Source of the DNA: JBMNOU01 sp050943215
GTDB lineage: Bacteria > Bacillota > Clostridia > Christensenellales > SZUA-584
Direction: 5' to 3'
Assembly: GCA_050943215.1 (NCBI GenBank)
Contig: JBMNOU010000047.1
Span: forward strand, 1 to 13,419
Length of the DNA stretch: 13,419 bases
Below are positions 13,261 to 13,419 of the stretch, piece after piece (positions within the stretch are counted from its first letter, which is position 1; every line of letters starts with the position of its first letter). Under the pieces are notes generated by a model that was given only the letters and a program-made list of their open reading frames with translations, had not been told where the DNA came from and searched no databases. The position numbers were made by a program, and so were the translations under genes.

Positions 13261-13419
13261 TTAGGATCCCAAATGATGCCCAACTCTCAACAATTCGACG
13301 AGTAAAGTTTTTTTACAAACCCTGTTGGACGAACTTTTTGCTTCTATTATACCACTCCAGTGGTAGACTTGTGGCCAGTCAGCATCCTTCACCACAGCTA
13401 TACTGCGTATTGTCACGGA
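13261..13419 (-). pseudogene. Possible decayed GNAT acetyltransferase fragment
   Basis: A minus-strand frame open from the window edge to TAA at 13261-13263 (52 codons visible). Its first part reads V-T-I-R-S-I-A-V-V-K-D-A-D-W-P-Q-V-Y, which resembles the N-terminus of GNAT acetyltransferases of the phosphinothricin/arsinothricin type (I-R-x-A-x-x-x-D-W-x-x-V). After Y19 the similarity stops and the rest looks non-coding, so this may be a truncated or frameshifted remnant; a GTG lies at the second codon, but the true start could be outside. It also contains the promoter-like element described above. The assignment rests on a short stretch and could be chance. Confidence 0.25.
13346..13364 (-). 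promoter_or_regulatory. Extended -10 with abutting operator palindrome
   Basis: On the minus strand TGGTATAAT (13354-13346) is a perfect extended -10 element. It merges with a palindrome, ACCACT and AGTGGT with two bases between (13351-13364), placed where a repressor would block RNA polymerase. No good -35 was found. Transcription would start near 13339, giving a leader of about 137 bases for the thioredoxin-like gene. Confidence 0.5.

Overview
The window looks like chromosomal DNA from a low-GC Gram-positive bacterium, most likely a member of the Clostridia. The signs are AT-rich intergenic DNA, strong AGGAGG-type ribosome sites, ATG/GTG/TTG starts, sigma-A-like promoters, and close packing of genes typical of Clostridia (CotH, DUF4956, VTC, BspA-type leucine-rich repeats, a small CxxC thioredoxin beside arsM). 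No genus can be assigned from the sequence alone. No rRNA, tRNA, CRISPR array, insertion sequence or phage gene was seen.

Layout. (1) 1-629: one small plus-strand gene for a KTSC-domain protein (89-292) with an extended -10 promoter, followed by 337 bases without a gene that hold a 14-bp palindrome, two plus-strand terminators and overlapping inverted repeats. (2) 630-11683: ten minus-strand genes, tightly packed and often overlapping, that read as one exopolysaccharide operon transcribed from about 11.7 kb towards 0.63 kb. In transcription order they are: an unknown polytopic membrane protein; a processive family 2 glycosyltransferase; a membrane-anchored bactofilin-like/leucine-rich-repeat fusion; a DHHW/AlgX-like SGNH protein with a degenerate active site; a DUF4203-like membrane protein with a very basic tail; a VTC-domain protein; a DUF4956 membrane protein; a membrane-anchored CotH-family kinase; a non-hydrolysing UDP-GlcNAc 2-epimerase; and a membrane-anchored (alpha/alpha)6 glycosidase-like protein. 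(3) 11684-11977: an AT-rich divider with the likely operon control region and the arsM terminator. (4) 11978-13202: minus-strand arsM (arsenite methyltransferase) and a small CxxC thioredoxin-like protein, each with its own candidate promoter. (5) 13203-13419: upstream DNA with an operator-like palindrome abutting an extended -10, inside what may be a decayed GNAT acetyltransferase fragment that leaves the window.

How the genes may work together. The glycosyltransferase would polymerise and extrude a glycan across the membrane. The 2-epimerase would supply UDP-ManNAc. The glycosidase-like and DHHW-like proteins face outwards and could trim or bind the polymer. The bactofilin-repeat protein is predicted to face the cytoplasm and could scaffold or localise the synthase. 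VTC, DUF4956 and CotH form a phosphate-centred module whose role in glycan export is not established, and which makes this locus the most interesting part of the window. The arsenic pair is a separate stress-response unit.
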